Source: Thiomargarita sp. (GTDB taxonomy: Bacteria; Pseudomonadota; Gammaproteobacteria; Beggiatoales; Beggiatoaceae). Taken from it: a stretch of 22,066 bases of DNA. The notes under the pieces are model-generated. The model saw nothing but the letters and a program-made list of their open reading frames with translations, made no database searches and was not told the DNA's origin. The position numbers and the translations under genes were made by a program. Location: the NCBI GenBank assembly GCA_030635005.1, contig DAOVZS010000011.1:1-22066 (forward strand), written 5' to 3'. Positions 21,036-22,066 of the stretch are shown here, one piece after another; positions within the stretch are counted from its first letter, which is position 1, and each line of letters starts with the position of its first letter.

Positions 21036-21716
21036 ATGAGTGAGTCAACAAAATCCCGTAAAGGATTATGGATATTTGGATCCATAATGTTTATTGGCGG
21101 TGTTATTTTTTATGGTGTTTTTGGTGTCGTTTTAACAGCCACTAATCAGACAGAGTTTTGTACCTCTTGTCATTCCATGAAAATTAATTTAGAGGAAATG
21201 AAAGAAAATCCCCATTATAATAATGCTTCTGGGGTGACGGTAGGTTGTGCAGATTGTCATGTGCCACGTAGTTTAGGTCCTAAACTTTGGGCTAAATTAA
21301 TGGCTGCTAAAGATGTTTATCATGAGATCATAGGCACTATTGATACACCTGAAAAATTTGAAGAACATCGCTGGCGCATGGCGAATCAAGTTTGGGATAA
21401 AATGAGAGCCAGTGATTCGCGAGAATGTCGTGAATGCCATTCTTTTGAGCATATGGATTTTGATGAACAAGATCGTTCTGCTTCTAAACAACATTCTAGA
21501 GTAAAAAGTGCTATTGAACAGGTTTCTTCGCTAGATGATCAAGAAAAGAAAAAATTAATTGAGGAAATTGCTGCACAAGACGACGCTGCTTCAAGTAAAA
21601 AACATGAAATGAAAGATGCGCTTGAAAATGGTGATAAGACCTGTATTGATTGTCATAAAGGGATTGCCCATACTGAACCTGAACCCCCTGAAGAAGACGA
21701 AGAAGACGAAGAATAA
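21036..21716 (+). CDS. NapC/NirT-family tetraheme cytochrome c with an insertion
   Basis: A 226-residue membrane-anchored quinol dehydrogenase. The N-terminal helix is residues about 9-33 (GLWIFGSIMFIGGVIF). Four CxxCH sites start at Cys42, 71, 131 and 203. FCTSCHSM, GCADCHVP, CRECHSFEHMDF and CIDCHKGIAH are all classic NapC/NirT/CycX elements. Heme sites 3 and 4 are 72 residues apart where about 32 is normal: an extra charged helical region lies between them and seems to repeat a SKxH helix (His153 and His190). The C-terminus is acidic (PEPPEEDEEDEE). ATG 21036 is chosen because of GGAG nine bases upstream. It would pass electrons between the quinone pool and the octaheme protein, like HaoC/CycX. 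Confidence 0.9.
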   Translation: MSESTKSRKGLWIFGSIMFIGGVIFYGVFGVVLTATNQTEFCTSCHSMKINLEEMKENPHYNNASGVTVGCADCHVPRSLGPKLWAKLMAAKDVYHEIIGTIDTPEKFEEHRWRMANQVWDKMRASDSRECRECHSFEHMDFDEQDRSASKQHSRVKSAIEQVSSLDDQEKKKLIEEIAAQDDAASSKKHEMKDALENGDKTCIDCHKGIAHTEPEPPEEDEEDEE

Positions 21717-21765
21717 ATGCTTCATTTCATTTTATAAAATTTTCTACTAACGTGAGTATCAATTA

Positions 21766-22066
21766 ATGAACAAAAAGACCACTTTAAGTGTGATGATGGG
21801 CGCCTCTTTATTATTAGGAGGCACGACGTGTATTGCAGGGACGGAGCGTGTAGCAGTTGATGCAGCAGCATTAGCAAATGATAAATGTGCGTATTGTCAT
21901 GGAGATACAGGCAATAGTGAGAATGATAAAGTACATAATATCGATGGATTTTCTACAGCGTATATTCTCGTGGCACTTTCAGCATCTGGTGTAGGCGATC
22001 GTCCCAGTGAGAAATTTACCGCTGAAGGACATGATGAAACTAATATGAAAGATATTACTGCAGGAC
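21766..22066 (+). CDS. Periplasmic c-type cytochrome, 5' part
   Basis: The first 100 codons of a gene that continues past the window's right edge. Residues 1-24 look like a signal peptide (KKTTLSVMMGASLLLGG), with cleavage probably near Ala24. One heme site, CAYCH, starts at Cys41 and is followed by HGDTGNS, typical of small class I cytochromes c of the c4/c5 or c553 kind. A second heme domain or Met ligand could lie beyond the edge. It follows the tetraheme gene by 49 bases on the same strand and probably carries electrons to or from the octaheme enzyme or a terminal oxidase. Confidence 0.85.
   Translation, partial: MNKKTTLSVMMGASLLLGGTTCIAGTERVAVDAAALANDKCAYCHGDTGNSENDKVHNIDGFSTAYILVALSASGVGDRPSEKFTAEGHDETNMKDITAG

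Noticed and set aside
1..22066. CRISPR array, prophage or insertion-sequence search
   Set aside because: No regular repeats with unique spacers, no transposase or integrase gene and no phage structural gene are visible. HflD is a host protein despite its phage-related name.

Overview
The window looks like chromosomal DNA of an AT-rich gammaproteobacterium (roughly 36-40% G+C by eye). PilS/PilR, HflD, NusB, CcoS, a Pseudomonas-type methylthioinosine phosphorylase and a tmRNA tag ANDETYALAA all point to that class. An octaheme hydroxylamine-oxidoreductase-like cytochrome beside a NapC/NirT-type tetraheme cytochrome, a V-type ATPase subunit and squalene synthase suggest a sulfur bacterium of the Beggiatoa/Thioploca type (Thiotrichales). 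That placement is inference. The gene ends are intact apart from nusB (cut at the left edge) and a cytochrome c (cut at the right edge).

Left part (1-6075, + strand): the end of nusB, a small membrane-anchored zinc-ribbon-like protein, then pilS and pilR. These are followed by two extra response-regulator genes and a PlsC-family acyltransferase, nearly all packed or overlapping. The first extra regulator is a chimera. Its receiver domain is a sister of the receiver in the next gene, and its C-terminal Fis-type DNA-binding domain is a near copy of the one in PilR. It has no AAA+ sigma-54 activation domain.

Middle left (6016-8045, - strand): an orphan LUD-domain (LutC-like) gene, an orphan V-type ATPase subunit D gene and pyrE, whose 3' end overlaps the acyltransferase gene by 59 bp. 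On the + strand follow an exported alanine-rich protein with five 11-residue repeats, a squalene synthase, tRNA-Thr(CGT) and purE. A single-domain rhodanese lies on the - strand.

Centre (11429-16420): a two-helix potassium channel with tandem RCK domains (+), hflD (-) and the tmRNA gene (-). Divergent from tmRNA is a purine-salvage pair, hpt plus methylthioinosine phosphorylase, in which the second enzyme makes the hypoxanthine the first one uses. A BrnT/BrnA toxin-antitoxin pair ends at a strong bidirectional terminator.

Right part (16434-22066): an oxidative-stress pair, 2-Cys peroxiredoxin then sodB (-), behind a recognisable promoter. A very short ccoS (47 aa) for cbb3 oxidase assembly lies upstream on the same strand, and a DUF4172-Fic AMP-transferase gene is divergent from it. 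After an intergenic region with a paired-hairpin element and a near-consensus promoter comes the redox cluster: octaheme HAO-like protein, intrinsic terminator, tetraheme quinol dehydrogenase with an unusual insertion, and a c-type cytochrome. The cluster most likely moves electrons between the quinone pool and a periplasmic nitrogen-oxide enzyme, but its direction (nitrite reduction or hydroxylamine oxidation) cannot be settled from this sequence alone.
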